Below are positions 49,653 through 63,891 of a stretch of DNA of 64,000 bases, piece after piece. Position numbers and translations under genes: made by a program. The DNA lies in NCBI RefSeq assembly GCF_958979055.1, contig NC_084898.1:1188001-1252000 (forward strand), in the 5' to 3' direction. The stretch is from Alnus glutinosa. Taxonomy: Eukaryota > Streptophyta > Magnoliopsida > Fagales > Betulaceae. The notes below the pieces were generated by a model. It was not told where the DNA came from. It did not search any database and was given only the letters and a program-made list of their open reading frames with translations. Position 1 is the stretch's first letter. Each line of letters opens with the position of its first letter.

Positions 49653-50568
49653 AGAGAGAGAGAGCATATTCCACTACACTGATATAGTACTGTCAATCTA
49701 TCTTTAAATTAATTTTTATTAAAAGGAAATAGTAGTACTGCATGTGTATAAAGCATTATTCATTCTTTTCCTTTTTTTTTTTTTAATACTTATTTACTCT
49801 TTTGAATGTCGTTGTACGTCCGGGTATTTTCAACCAATTTCTCCTTCACCACATACTTAATTAGGCAGATAGGCGTCCCTTTGTGATCAGATGGGCTGCT
49901 GTGCAATTTTACAGGCTAGTGTGACGAATGCCTCTCAAAACAATGCTTTTAACCACTCTCACATCATCACTTCCTTTCGTTATAATTATTATCATTAACC
50001 TCTAGATCATTGTTGCTAAAGCGCCGACTGTCACTTCATTAGAAAACACACCAAACTGATCAGTTTGCTGATATGGCACAAGCATAATGCTTTCCTTTTG
50101 TAAAACCTTTTAGTGGGTGATTTTTGCTTTCGATTGTGACGGGACTGGAAGATAAAAGTAATTTTTTTTGAGTATTTCGTGTGTTTTGGGTTAATGGTTA
50201 ATACTTTCAAAAAAAAAAAAGTAAAAAGCTGTCCTTTTGGAGGCCAAATATGGAAGTAAGTGAAGGGAAGGAAGATAAATAACCAGTCTGTCAAGCTGAC
50301 GTGAAATCCCCATGACATGCATTTTGCATTAATATTACAACATATTACAAAGCCACACTCATATTAACGAACTTGCAAAAGCATTAATTACAAAATTAGC
50401 TACGTACCACGCACAGACAAGACACCAACTTTCTACTAAATTTATTAAAATACTAAACAAGAACACAGGAGCCAGAAACCACAAACAACAACCGACAACA
50501 ACTCACGTACACGAGAGAAACACATGCATGATATGTTGAGAGACAGACAGACAAACAGACGTACGGAC
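48881..50568. other. 3' flank of FPF1-like gene 2, non-coding
   Basis: Collinear with unit 1 (28449-30099). The TA tract at 49596-49648 is far longer than the unit 1 counterpart. No gene. Confidence 0.6.
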
Positions 50569-50895
50569 TCACATGTCTCGGACACGGAAGGTATCGGAGT
50601 TTTTAAGAACAATATCGAACATTTGAATGGAGCCGAACTTGGAGAATTCTCTAGGGAGAGAGATTAGGTCGATGGAAGAATGCTTGTGGAATTGAAAGAA
50701 GTTAGGGTCGCCTCTGTAGTACCTCTCCCAACCTAACCCCGTCAGCATTTGCTCAAGCGAAGAGTACGATGAGACCACCTGGCCGGTCGGCAAGTACACC
50801 AAAACCTGCCTTTTCCTCGAACTACTACCACCATGGGAGGAGCCCTCCGCTAGGTGAAAAACGCCATCTGGGTCGAAACGCAAAACACCTGACAT
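50569..50895 (-). CDS. FPF1-like protein (flowering-promoting factor family), unit 2 copy
   Basis: Single-exon frame of 108 residues starting MSGVLRF, the usual start of the family, and ending FRVRDM. All family blocks are present: [46 protein letters not shown]. Compared with the unit 1 copy it lacks the N-terminal EEKKK, lacks three codons near residue 15 (HLAEG instead of HLVPQAEG) and has a handful of substitutions (such as Glu to Gln after TG, Gly to Arg after RYY, His to Gln before MFDIV). The 5' flank is also duplicated, so regulation may be shared unless the differing transposon content matters. Probably functional. Confidence 0.94.
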   Translation of the reverse strand: MSGVLRFDPDGVFHLAEGSSHGGSSSRKRQVLVYLPTGQVVSSYSSLEQMLTGLGWERYYRGDPNFFQFHKHSSIDLISLPREFSKFGSIQMFDIVLKNSDTFRVRDM

Positions 50896-51734
50896 TTTTT
50901 TTTTTTTCCTTTTTTCTGGGTGTTTAATTCTGTTGGGAGAAGAAAGGTAGTACGTGGTTTAATTGGTGAGGAAGATGGAAAGGGAGGGAGGGGTATATAT
51001 ATGGGTGATGGGACTGATAAAACAAGAGTAAAATACTCTTGGGAGTGGGAATGTTTGGCTTTGGTAGAGAATCTAGATACAGTGGGTCCAAAATGTTTTT
51101 AAATAGGAGGGTACAGGGATGCTGATAGGGTGTAATTTAGGGCACAGGGGTACCATCCTTTGGAAGAATATTTTGTGTTTCTGCAACCTTTTCCAATGGG
51201 GAATCTTGTATTGGGAACCAGGTTTTTGAGTAAGGGGGAAAGAAAAAAATATTGAACAAGTCAAATAATAAAAAGAAGTTACACCTACTTACATCACGAG
51301 CTGTCCACGTGAAGGGAGTGGCATGGGGAGATACTTGTAGCCAATTGGTTCTTGTTCTTGAGAGATGTTGGTGGGTTTGGTGGCTGAAAGGGTTTTCTTT
51401 TTGTGGGGTACTCCCACATCGGTGGGATATGACATTGATAAACCCTAGGCTAGCTAAAAACCTTAAAGGCATTTTTAGTCACTTGCTGTTGCATGTACTG
51501 AGATCAATTTCAGAATGTTCCAGTTTGTGGTTCTGAGAATGAGGCCCCAGACCAGGAAAAAAAGAAAAAAAAAAGGTTATTTAATTTATGCCCTGTCATG
51601 TCTACTTAGGGAATGGTACTAAAGTGACCCAAATTTTCGATTAATTCATTTATGGATCCATTTAAAGATTACTTCGCCATGAAGCTTGCTAGGCGGCCGC
51701 CCTTAACAATTAATCTATCATTTTGTGAGGTGCT

Positions 51735-51767
<33 letters not shown>
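50896..51767. other. 5' flank of FPF1-like gene 2, non-coding
   Basis: Presumed promoter region (minus-strand gene), collinear with 30451-31290 of unit 1. A TATATATA stretch lies at about 50993-51002, roughly 100 bp upstream of the start, as it does in unit 1 (30529-30538); it is a candidate TATA region. Confidence 0.45.
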
Positions 51768-51770
<3 letters not shown>

Positions 51771-51933
51771 GCTAGACAATATCTTAACATTTTTTTTCAA
51801 AATTTAGTTCCAAACTGATGTGTCACAATTCTATGAGATTGTGGTACATTTTCCAAAATGATAGATCTCATGGGATTGTAACACATCAGTTTAGAACTAA
51901 ATTCTAAAAATAAGTATTTAGATGCCTAGCATT
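51768..51933. mobile_element. Foldback MITE specific to unit 2
   Basis: Ends AATGCTAGACA..TGCCTAGCATT pair, as do inner blocks AATTTAGTTCCAAACTGATGTGT and its complement, and GAGAT/ATCTC. Unit 1 lacks it at the matching TA tract (31272-31300). Confidence 0.75.
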
Positions 51934-54501
<2,568 letters not shown>

Positions 54502-54706
54502 GAGACTTAGCACCCATGACTGTAAGGGTCTCAAGTTTTGGTAAGATTCACGAATTCAACATGAAAACAATACGAAATTAGAGAGTTATAGTTAAAAAAT
54601 CTTACCCGTTTAATTAAATGAGTCTTTTTTTTTTTTTTGAAGGATGATAGCATATATGATATGTATATAGAAGATCGTATAAATACTTCAAATTAAGATT
54701 AGTTAA
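54502..54706. repeat. Start of a third, interrupted tandem unit
   Basis: Begins GAGACTTAGCACCCATGA and follows unit 2 (34360-34560) closely to AAGATTAGTTAA, where a gypsy-like element begins and the match ends. Confidence 0.88.
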
Positions 54707-56980
54707 TTTCGGGATCTAAAGATGTCTAGGTTCAATGATCTTCTACCAAGCATACACCAAACATACACAAATGTTTAACCAAAAGACAAACAAAAAAAAA
54801 AAAAAAAAAAATTTGCTAATGGGGAGCAAAGTTCTCCAAAGTACAATTTAGGCTAGTTCTCAGGTAGGTAAGGGGGGTTACATTGGACACACTTAAATCC
54901 CAAGACCTTTCATTGCCAGAATTCACCTTGTCATTGCCCTTAGATAACTAAGTAGACCCACACTAGCAAAAAATGTTTGTTTTTTTTTTAAAAGAAAAAT
55001 AACACAACTGAGATAAAAGGTATAGACTAACAAAAATGCATACAATTTACACAAAGATAGCAGCAAAAGTAAAAATAAGAATACTTACAAATTGGGACCA
55101 AAAAGAATTTTTGGTAAAAATTTCTGCTACTGATCTTATCCAGGAGCTGCCTTCTAGGTTGAGGTCGATCGACCGAAAATCGATCGATCGAAATTGTAGT
55201 AGATCGATCGAATCTTTGAAATGTTGCAGGAACAAAAACAGAACAGAATCTCTCTTCTTCTTCTTCTTCTTCTTTTTTTGTGTTAGAACAAAATAAAACA
55301 AATTGAGGGTAATATGAAACACAAACTACACAGAAATGAACTAAAAGAAAATTAAACAAACAACAAAATACTATTAAACAGAAACAAATTATGAACAAAA
55401 ATGAACAAAATGGAATAAAAGAAGTATTGGAACAGAGATACTCACCTTGCTCCGAGCTGCTGCTGTGCAGGAAATTCGTTCGATCGAAGTCTATTTCGAT
55501 CGATCGAATTTATTTTCGATTGATCGATTCTTCAGGGCACCCAGTAAGTTGCAGAAGCTGCAGAACAGATTCGGAAGAAACAAAGAAAGAACTTAGAATA
55601 CAGAACATAAGCTAAACAACAGAAAAATGAAACAAAAATCTATCTAACTAGTAGAAAAACAAAATCAATCAAACAAAAACTAATTTTTGAACCGATTTCC
55701 TCGGCAACGGCGCCAAAAACTTGATGTGTGTTTTGATGAGTACTCGCAAGCGCACGAATCGTTTGCAATATATTATGTGCAAGTGCGAGGTCGAATCCAC
55801 AGGGAAATGGTCAAATATTGGTGTCTCGTTTAATCAACCTCATTTTAACCTAGTTCCAAAGGTTTGAGGATTAATTCAAGAACAAAAGACTAAATAAAAG
55901 AGATGAAATGAAATATGCAAATTAAAAGAAACTAAGGCTAAGGAATCTACCAAACCAAATCCAACAACTCACATTCTTGGTTTCCACTTGAACACCCAAA
56001 GAACATTAAGCTCTGGATGTCACTCAAATGTCTTAACCACTAACTCTAGAACCATTAAATGAATCCAACTCAAAGATAAATCACAAAGAGTACCCATTTG
56101 AAATCAAATCATTCAATGTATCCATTCAATGAACAAATCATAATGGATATCATCATTCAAACTGATAAAACAATGTATCCATCGGTTGAAACACATTAAA
56201 TGTCCTATATCTACCACCACTCACATTCATTGCAAAATATGAAGCATTAAATGAATGGAATTTGAACAACAAATATGATATATCATTAAATGTGCAAGTA
56301 GTATAACAAGAGTGTGAGTGTCATCACTGGAAATGTTTCATCATCAACCTTAGTTAAGGTTACTAGCCTTCCATGACTAAGAACACCACAAGAAAATGAA
56401 GAAAAAACATGGAAATAAAAGACAAGCTTTACAAAGAGAAAGTGTCTAAGAACAAAAGCTACTGGAATACACTACAAAATGTACGAAATTAAACCTATCT
56501 ACTGCTCTCTGAACTCTTCCAACAAGGAGGCATGGCTATGGCTTTTATAGAAGGAAATTAGGGCTAGAAATCCATGTAAAATGACTCATCTAACCCCCTC
56601 TAGGGTTCCTCTCTTACTAGAGACAACCAAGGTCACGAAACCAGCATGTTCTGCTGCGAAAATCAGAGGGAGAACTGCTTTTTGTCATGGAGAAGCTCCT
56701 GATTGGGTGTTTTGGCGCGTTTCTGCAAAAGTAAGTTTTGGGAAATTTCGATCGATCGAATTTTATTCGATCGATCGACTTCGGGCAAAATTTGATCGAT
56801 CGAGTTCTTCAGAACTTCCGAATTTTTCAAGCAATTCCACATGAATTTTGTCATTCCTCACTTATTGACCTACAAAATATAAAAACACAAAAACTAACCA
56901 AAGCATCAGAAAATAATAAGGCTAAAGGTCTAACTAATGTAAATCAATGGGTCCAAATATACAATATTTTGCACTCATCA
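54707..56980 (-). mobile_element. Ty3/gypsy-like element, 5' LTR and truncated leader
   Basis: On the minus strand a 1259-bp LTR runs from TGATGAGTGC (56980) to ACACACATCA (55722), with matching TGATG..CATCA ends. It is followed directly by a primer binding site and about 990 bp of leader without coding sequence. The rest of the element is missing; it joins the third tandem unit at 54707. A TATA-type box (CTATAAAAGCC) sits near 56535-56550 in the LTR. No gag or pol is seen, so the gypsy assignment rests on the primer site and LTR style. Confidence 0.75.
55699..55715 (-). other. Primer binding site (tRNA-Asp type)
   Basis: TGGCGCCGTTGCCGAGG on the minus strand, six bases after the LTR end. 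It matches, with one change, the tRNA-Asp-type site common in plant Athila/Tat-like gypsy elements. Confidence 0.75.
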
Positions 56981-59756
56981 GACACCACATTGTTGATCAA
57001 AGCCTTTTGCAACCAATCTGGACTTGAACCTTTCAACTGAACCATCAGCCTGCCGTTTAACTTTATATACCCACTTATTCCAAATGATATTATGAGTGAG
57101 AGGTCTAGGACATAAAGACCATGTACCAGTAGAGATCAGGGCATCAAACTCAAGTTGCATTGCTGCTTTCCAAAGAGGATGACTGGCTGCTTTTCTATAG
57201 CATGCAGGTTCAACTTCCTACAGAGTGGTGTGATGGCAAATGAGGGGATATTTGGTAGTTGAAGAGTTGAAAGTCTGGAAAAGTTTTGGGACGGAGAGAT
57301 CCTGTTTTAGATCTTGTTATCATAGGGTGTGAAGATGAAATATCAGAAGTAACATGGTTAGGAACAAGATCTAAAAAAGATGTTATAGGAATAGGAGAAG
57401 GTATAGCAGAATTAGAGATAGGTGTGGCCGTAGGTACCTGAAGTGAATGGGAAGGATGTGGAGTAGCAGCTGCATCCGAGACAATAGGAGCAGAATTTAA
57501 GGGTTGTGAAGATCAAGTAGTTCCTGCTGTGGAATTAGGAAGGGTAGGGGCAGCAGTTGTAATAGCAACAAGAAGATTAATAAAGAAAGGAGAATCACCT
57601 GCAGCATTGAGCTTGGATGGAAGTTGAGAGTAAGCTGTATCCTTTGCTGGAAATTTAGTTTCATAAAAAATGACATGCCGTGACAAATATACTTTGTTAG
57701 TTAATGGGTCCAAACATTTGTAACCTGCAAAACTATACCCAAGAAAGACACAAGATTTGGAACGATACTCAAGTTTGTGATTGGTATAAGGACGAAGGGG
57801 AGGAAAGCATTGACAACGAAAAACTCTTAAAGATTTATAATCTGGTTCTGTGGAGTGAAGTTTGGAAAATGGAGACTTATGGTCAAGAATGGGAGTTGGC
57901 AGTCGATTAATTATGTGGACTGCAGTAAAGGCATCAGCCGTAGTATTTATTGGAGAGAGATGAATGTGCTAAGAGAGTTAAACCAGTTTCTAGAACATGT
58001 CTAAGTTTCCTTTCGGCAAGTCCATTCTGTTGGGAAGTATAAGGACATGATTTCCTATGATTTATCCCATGTTTAGTAAGAAAATATTGAATGGTGAGAG
58101 GTATATTCACCTCCACCATCAGATTGAACTTGTGAAGAAAGCTGATTTTCAACTAGTAATTTAAACTGAATAAATTTGGTTAGGACTTCAGATTTAAGAT
58201 GCAGGGGATAAATCCAACTGAACCTAAAGTAATCATCAATAAATATGACATAGTATTTAAGGCCACTTACAGACGACACGGGAGAAGTCCAAATATCACT
58301 ATGTATTAAGTCCAAAGGGGACACAGAAATTCGAGAGGAGCATTGAAAAGGAAGCTTCTTACTTTTGCCCAATTGACAAGAAACACAAACAACAGATTTA
58401 TTAAAATCATAAGAAGTAACAAGGTAATTGTTTGTCACGAACAACACGATTAACGACATCAAAAGAAGGATGTCCCAAACGAAAATGCCACATAAGGGAA
58501 GAAGTTTTAATTCCTAAAAAAGCAGTAAAAGTCTTGGCTTCATGAAGCTTATTCTTTCCAAGCAACAAGGGATACAACCCATTCTCACTCTTCCCTTCCA
58601 AGAGGATGCTGTGTGTCCGAAGATCCTTAACAAAAAAATGAGAAGCAGTGAGAATAAAATAACATGAGTTATCAGAACAAAGTTTTTGGATGGAAAGAAG
58701 ATCAGTAGAAGCTTGAGGACAATGGAGAATATTTTTAAGATGCAAAGGAAAATGGAGAGAGTGTAGGAGAGTTGAACCAGTGTGCTCTATGGGTAGGTTT
58801 GTGTCATTGCCAACTATAACGGCATCTGTGTTCAGGAAGGGCTGCTGATCCTGCAAGTTGTTAATGTCACCAGTAATGTGAGCATTAGCTCCACTGTCAG
58901 CAAGCCACTGCTGATTTTCCAGAGAGGAATTTGTATGAGCCACTATAGCAGCAAGCTGAGGAGGAGGATGGCGACCTTGATAGGAGTAATCCATACGGTG
59001 CAAACAGTCTAGAGCATTATGGCTTGGCATGCCACAAATCTGACAAGGTGGACGATTAGTAGTGGAAAATAAATTTCCTGCGTTACCTTGAGAAGCAGAG
59101 GAGTGTTCAGATTGTTCAGATTGGAGCATAGACGGCTGTGATGAAGCTGGAGACTGAGAAAGATTTTGAGAAGGAACCCTTTGTTGAGAAAAATGCCTCT
59201 GTTGTGGAGAGAAACAAGGTTACTGTGGAGAGAATCGTAGCTGAAAACCAGACCGGGGCTGTGGGAAGCCTTTGTGCCTACTGAAATTTCGATTGACATG
59301 TTGTTTTTGAGAAAACAGGGCAAAGGTTGAGGAATCAGGAGTAGCAGCAGTAGTTTGTTGTTAAGTCAACAACATCTCAAAGTTCAACAGTTCATCAGAA
59401 AAATCATCGAAACTGGGTAGTTTGTCTCGAGTGGTGAGAGAATATGTGGTGATGAAATTCGTGTGAGAAAGGTTAAGGCCATTTATCACAAAGGCAATCA
59501 AGTCTCCATCTGGGATTGATTGATCAACTGCAGCAAGTTGATCGGCTGCAGATTTGGCAGCCTGCAGGTACTCAGGGCAGGAGATGGACCCTTGACGTAA
59601 ACTCTGCAATTGTTGCTTCAAGTGAGTAATTCTTGAGCCAAACTGCGAGGCAAATTTGCTGGCAAGAGCAGTCCACACCTGTCGAGCCGTATTCAGTCCA
59701 TAGACAGTAGAGAGAACCGAGTCAGACAGGGTCATTGAGTAACCGGACCTCTTGCC
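56981..59756 (-). mobile_element. Ty1/Copia retrotransposon remnant: gag, protease, integrase, start of RT
   Basis: Minus strand, same family as 36933-38758. Order: gag (59735-59361, QVWTALASKFASQFG), zinc knuckle CQICGMPSHNALDC, protease WLADSGANAHITGD, the GAG-pre-integrase region (LMWHFRLGHPSFDVV), integrase with HSDIW, FIDDYFRFSWIYPL, QSDGGGEY and the NGLAERK glutamate, then linker (57713-57513) and the first RT residues (57160-56985, FDALISTGTWSLC). A frameshift splits the integrase near 58100 and a stop interrupts the region near 59220 and 59360. The N-terminus of gag is cut at 59756 and the RT at 56981, both by gypsy-like sequence. Confidence 0.92.
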
Positions 59757-60464
59757 TCATTAAGCATTGAGTGTTCGTGTCAAAAGATGTAAGTTAATAA
59801 AAAAATGGTTAGTTTGACTTCGTAGTTCTTCTTGACTTGAGTTATTAAGCCCTTAGGGATGTTTTACATCTAGTGCCCTAAAACCATCTGGTTTGGGAGT
59901 CACTGGCCTAACACTTGGTACATAGGTCATTTAGAAGCTTAAAGGAGTTGAGCATTGCACAACCATAATAAATAATGTAAATAATATTAAAGTATGCCTA
60001 TGCCTTAGTTATCCCATCCAGCGAGAGATATAAGGAATTTTGAGACACTGGAGCATGTGTGTAGGTAATTTTCTTTTTGAAAGCCTCATAATTGTATGTT
60101 AATATCAAACTGCATCATTTCTAACATGTGAAATCTTAGCCGGCCATTTGTAAATGAGTAGACTATGATTATTTAAACTGTGTGAAGATGGAGTTTATTA
60201 GTTTAAAGTTGTTCATGAATTATGAACCATTGTTGTGATGATACTTCTTTTTATTAGGTAACATGTATATTTTGTAAAGTTAATGTTTGTAGGTAGCATT
60301 TTCTGCTAAACCTTCACGAGACTTCACTCGTCCACTAGGGTAGCCTAGGGGTTTAAAAAGCTTGTTGCATGTGCTAAATGCAATCGCGTTTCCCACGAAA
60401 GAGGATGTAGATTAGTTGTTTATATTTTAATTTCTAGTTGTAATGCTAGGGACTAGCATTATGT

Positions 60465-60477
60465 AAGTTTGGGGGTG
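60465..60477 (+). other. Polypurine tract
   Basis: AAGTTTGGGGGTG directly before the LTR start TGATAAG, the usual priming tract position for plus-strand synthesis. Confidence 0.65.
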
Positions 60478-60707
60478 TGATAAGTCTTGAATTATTCAAT
60501 TCAAGACCCCTTAATTTGCATTTGTTAAACCTAGTACGTATTGTATATATAACGTTTTGTTATGTTTTAGTGTTTTCTCTTATTTTCAGGTCTTAATTGA
60601 AATCTAATTCAAAATACTTGAATTAGACCTGAAAATACATCAAGGGTATTTTAGTCATTTCCAGAGTTCGAAATTGATCCTGAGAAAATGGAAAATTGTC
60701 CAAGGCA

Positions 60708-60795
60708 TTTCGATCGATCGATTATTTGTACAGCAATAATTCGATCGATCGACTATTCGATCGATCGACATGATTTCGATCGATCGAAATCGTGT
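60708..60795. repeat. TCGATCGA palindrome cluster in LTR U3
   Basis: Four copies of TCGATCGATCGA-type sequence within 88 bp, about 230 bp into the LTR and 150-230 bp upstream of the TATA box. Similar clusters lie at 55165-55212, 55476-55530 and 56744-56805 of the other element. Confidence 0.85.
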
Positions 60796-62337
60796 CTTCC
60801 AGAAAGTTCAGATATTCTCAGATCTTTGTATTGTTTGTGCGATCCAAATTTAAAGTTGGATTTTGTGGACAGAAATGAACGTCGACCAGCTCTGTTTGTG
60901 CGGCTAGGATTCACTCTTTATGATCTTTTGTAAATCCAATTCTCTATATATATGAGATTAGGGTTATAGGTTAGATCATACATCTTTTGAGATTTCGGAT
61001 TTGCTCAGATGTATCACTTCAATTCCTTGCGTTTTTAGTTTCCTTTAGTGCACGATTTCTGGGCTTAGTTCCAGAGAGCTTGTCCCCTTTCCTTAATTTC
61101 AAGTTCTAGTTTAGCTTGTTCTTCATTTTCTTTCTTTCTTGTAATCCGATTTTCTTTAAGTTTAATATAGTTGTTTTTAATTCGTTTCTTTCTTGTTTCT
61201 TTACTGCTTTCCTTTAAATTTATGCTTAACTTAGATTCAATTCATGTCTAGCTAATTTAGTCCTTAGGGTTTGATCCAAGTCCTATCCAAAATCATGTAG
61301 TGTTCTTGATGTTCTTAGGATTTTCTTTAGATGTTTGATGATTGTTGAGGGCTAGAGGATATCAAAACCCATGCTAAAAGGTTTTGGTATCAAGATTCCA
61401 ATCAAATTTATTCATGAAAAAGAGTTTAACTTGTCTATGAGTTTTCCTTGAAGTCTTGAGTAAAACCAACGTTCTTGGAAACAAGAACGATGTCTTTTTC
61501 AATGGTGCTATTTGACATGATGTATGATTTCTCATTAGAGTTACCTTATAGGGTATGCTAGGGAACACCAATCATTTCATCCCTTTGGTAGTCTAATTGT
61601 CTTTCAATTGTAGTTTAATTTTATGTGGAACGATTTGGTGTGAAACTTGATATCTTATCATTGTGGCCTAATTAGGGTTTTCGTGTATTGTGTATACTTA
61701 TTAGGATGTGTTATAGAGTAGTAAGCTAGGGCACGTTAGTCACTCCACACCTTCGGTAGAGTAAAATGTTTTTCAATTATAGTTTAATCTTTACGTGGAG
61801 TTGATTAACGTAAATCTAGGTGCTTTATGATTACGTCTTAACGAAAGTATTTTCATGTCGAGGTCGTCGTAGTGGTTGACGCCCATTACGCGCTCATATC
61901 AAGCATGTTAGGAAGATCCATATAGACTTTAAGCATTGCATAGGTTGAGGATTGGATATAATCAACACCCTAAGTTTTCTTTTAAGTTAATTTCATTTCC
62001 GTTTCCATTTCTTTCACTTTATCGTTGTAGCTTCAATTCTACAACTTTTGTTTTTAATTTTGTTGATAAATTAAGTTAGATACGCTCTTTAGATATTCCA
62101 TTACGCAAAACATCCAATAATCTCTGTGGTTCGATCACCCTTACTATAGTACAACCGATTCGTACTATTGCGAGTAGTAAACTTATAAATATTAAAATCC
62201 ACGTGTAGCCGGTTGATCCCGAGCTATCATCAATATTCATGAAGCATTAGTGGTGTTTCTTGTAGTAGAGTTCAGCCGTGACTTGGGACTATAGGAGATT
62301 ATACTTGGAGGCCAGAGATGTTGTGCAGATTGTGAAT

Positions 62338-62886
62338 GTTGTGGTTGCAACAGATAGAAACTGGAGTAAATTTGATGGTATTATGGATGGGATCAGATAT
62401 GAAGATGTGTCGAGTCTGCGGGTGGCATGTGCAATATTGACAAATTTATCGTGTTAAAAGGAAAGAAAATTATAGAAGCAGCAACCCATGTTATAAATCA
62501 AGTGTACGTAGTAGAAATTTCGATTTCTATCTATGATAGATATTGTAATAATATGTTTCGTTAAAAAAAAAATTGGGGAAGAGAGAGGTGGAAACCTTTT
62601 GACGCCGGACAAAATAGTGATTATTTTGTAGGCTATTCAATAGGCAGTTTGCAAGGAAAAAAAAACAAAGAAAATTTTCCCAAAAATGCAGAGATAATCT
62701 CTGAACTTCAATAAAATTATCAATAATTAGTGATGCTGGAAAACGCCCACAAGCCGGGCTAATCTAACTAAAAATTCAACTTTTAGTAGGATTTTACCAA
62801 AAATAGCAAAACCCTAATAAAATGAAATACAGAATAAAATAAGGAGGCTGCCAAAAATCTATCCCAAATCGGGCTCAGAATTACCA
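62338..62886. repeat. Block duplicated at 38773-39326
   Basis: Same sequence as the block right of the other Copia remnant. It is separated here from the Copia gag by the gypsy-like 3' end, consistent with a gypsy insertion into a Copia element. Confidence 0.75.
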
Positions 62887-63423
62887 CCTATCCCACGCTC
62901 TTCCATGATATGGAGGAAATCAACTCCCTTTGAATTTTCTTCATTTTCTGGGACTGAAAATTCGTTGAACGCATGGGATACGGCGGTGTTACTAAAACCA
63001 GCTAAATTTATTCTGAGAAAAACATGGTTTTGCATAAAAAGAATTACAAAGTGTGATTACCTTATGAAACGTTGTAGCGGGTTTCAGAGTGCTTTGGTGT
63101 TTGAATGCACGCGGGAAGTGATAGAACAAGGAATATGGGAAGGACCCACGAAGAGAAAGTGGAGCGAGAAGCATTGGAGGAGGATTCTTGGAAGATAAAT
63201 AGTCAGCATCAAATCTCCAAAGACCAGCTTCTTATCAGCCATGATGAATTGAAAAGCCTTCTAAAGACAGTTCTTCCCACATTCATGGCCTCAGCCTCAG
63301 GACCACTGCAAAGACCTTTAAAGATTGTTCACACCTTTCTACCGAACAAACCAATTAAGCAAAGCAAATGCATGCAGTGATGTTTCAGACAAAGAAAAGA
63401 GGGAGAGTGTACGCATAAGGACC
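62887..63423. other. Unassigned sequence with short ORFs
   Basis: A 97-codon plus-strand ORF (62905-63198) starts MIWRKSTPFEFSSFSGTE; I do not recognise it. Another ORF (63105-63380) overlaps it. The GC content rises toward the BAHD pseudogene, so part of this may be older gene sequence. Confidence 0.3.
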
Positions 63424-63891
63424 GACTCCAATGGCTACGTGTACATCACATGCAACGACGACAGAGCGGAGTTTATCCACGCCATTGCCACCAATTTGTT
63501 CATTCGCGACATTTCAAGCCCATCTTGACCGTCCAGGTCACAGAGCTCGCCTACGGCACTTCATTTTGGAACTTCTTCAACACCTTCGCCGAGAAGTCTC
63601 GCGGGGTGAAAAGCATCTCGAAGCAACTGAACTTTACCTGGAACTCTCGGTTGATTTCGCCGATGGTGCTGAAATTACCAAAGGGCGGTCCCAAGGTCTC
63701 CTTCTCCGTCAACGAGCCGTTGAGTGAAAGAATCTTTAGCTTCAGTGGAGAAGCGATTAAAAAGCTAAAAGCTAGGACGAACAAAAACAAAACCGTGGAA
63801 ATCTCATCATTTCAATCCCTATCCGCGCTTGTCTAGCGATCGGTGACACGCACGAGGAAATTGTCGTCTACCAAAATGACGATGTTTAGAG
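63424..63891 (+). pseudogene. BAHD (HXXXD-type) acyltransferase pseudogene
   Basis: BAHD enzymes transfer acyl groups from CoA thioesters to plant metabolites. The first piece (DSNGYVYITCNDDRAEFIHA, 63424-63528) matches the region after the usual LAGRL block. The frame then shifts, and the second piece (frame of 63450-63836) reads TVQVTELA, then GTSFWNFFNTFAEKSRG, LKLPKGGPKVSF, ERIFSFSGEAIKKLKA and ISSFQSLSALV. The stretch that should carry the catalytic His and Asp between TELA and GTSFW is deleted. The next codon is TAG where the family has Trp (WRSVTRTR continues in the same frame). The N-terminal part is missing and nothing convincing follows 63891. It is non-functional. Confidence 0.85.

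Larger units (their letters stand above)
59757..62229 (+). mobile_element. Ty3/gypsy-like element, 3' end with LTR
   Basis: A 1752-bp LTR (60478-62229) begins TGATAAGTCT and ends GAGCTATCA, with TGATA..TATCA ends. It is preceded by a purine-rich tract (AAGTTTGGGGGTG) as expected for the 3' LTR, and by 720 bp of non-coding internal sequence. A TATA box (CTATATATATGAGA) lies near 60943. It is orientated opposite to the element at 54707-56980 but carries the same TCGATCGA-rich block in U3, so the two are probably the same or sister families. Confidence 0.72.

Noticed and set aside
62250..62275. Possible second CACTA end (CTACTACAAGAAACACCACTAATG on the minus strand)
   Set aside because: Resembles a CACTA terminus but the first bases do not fit and no partner end was found nearby.
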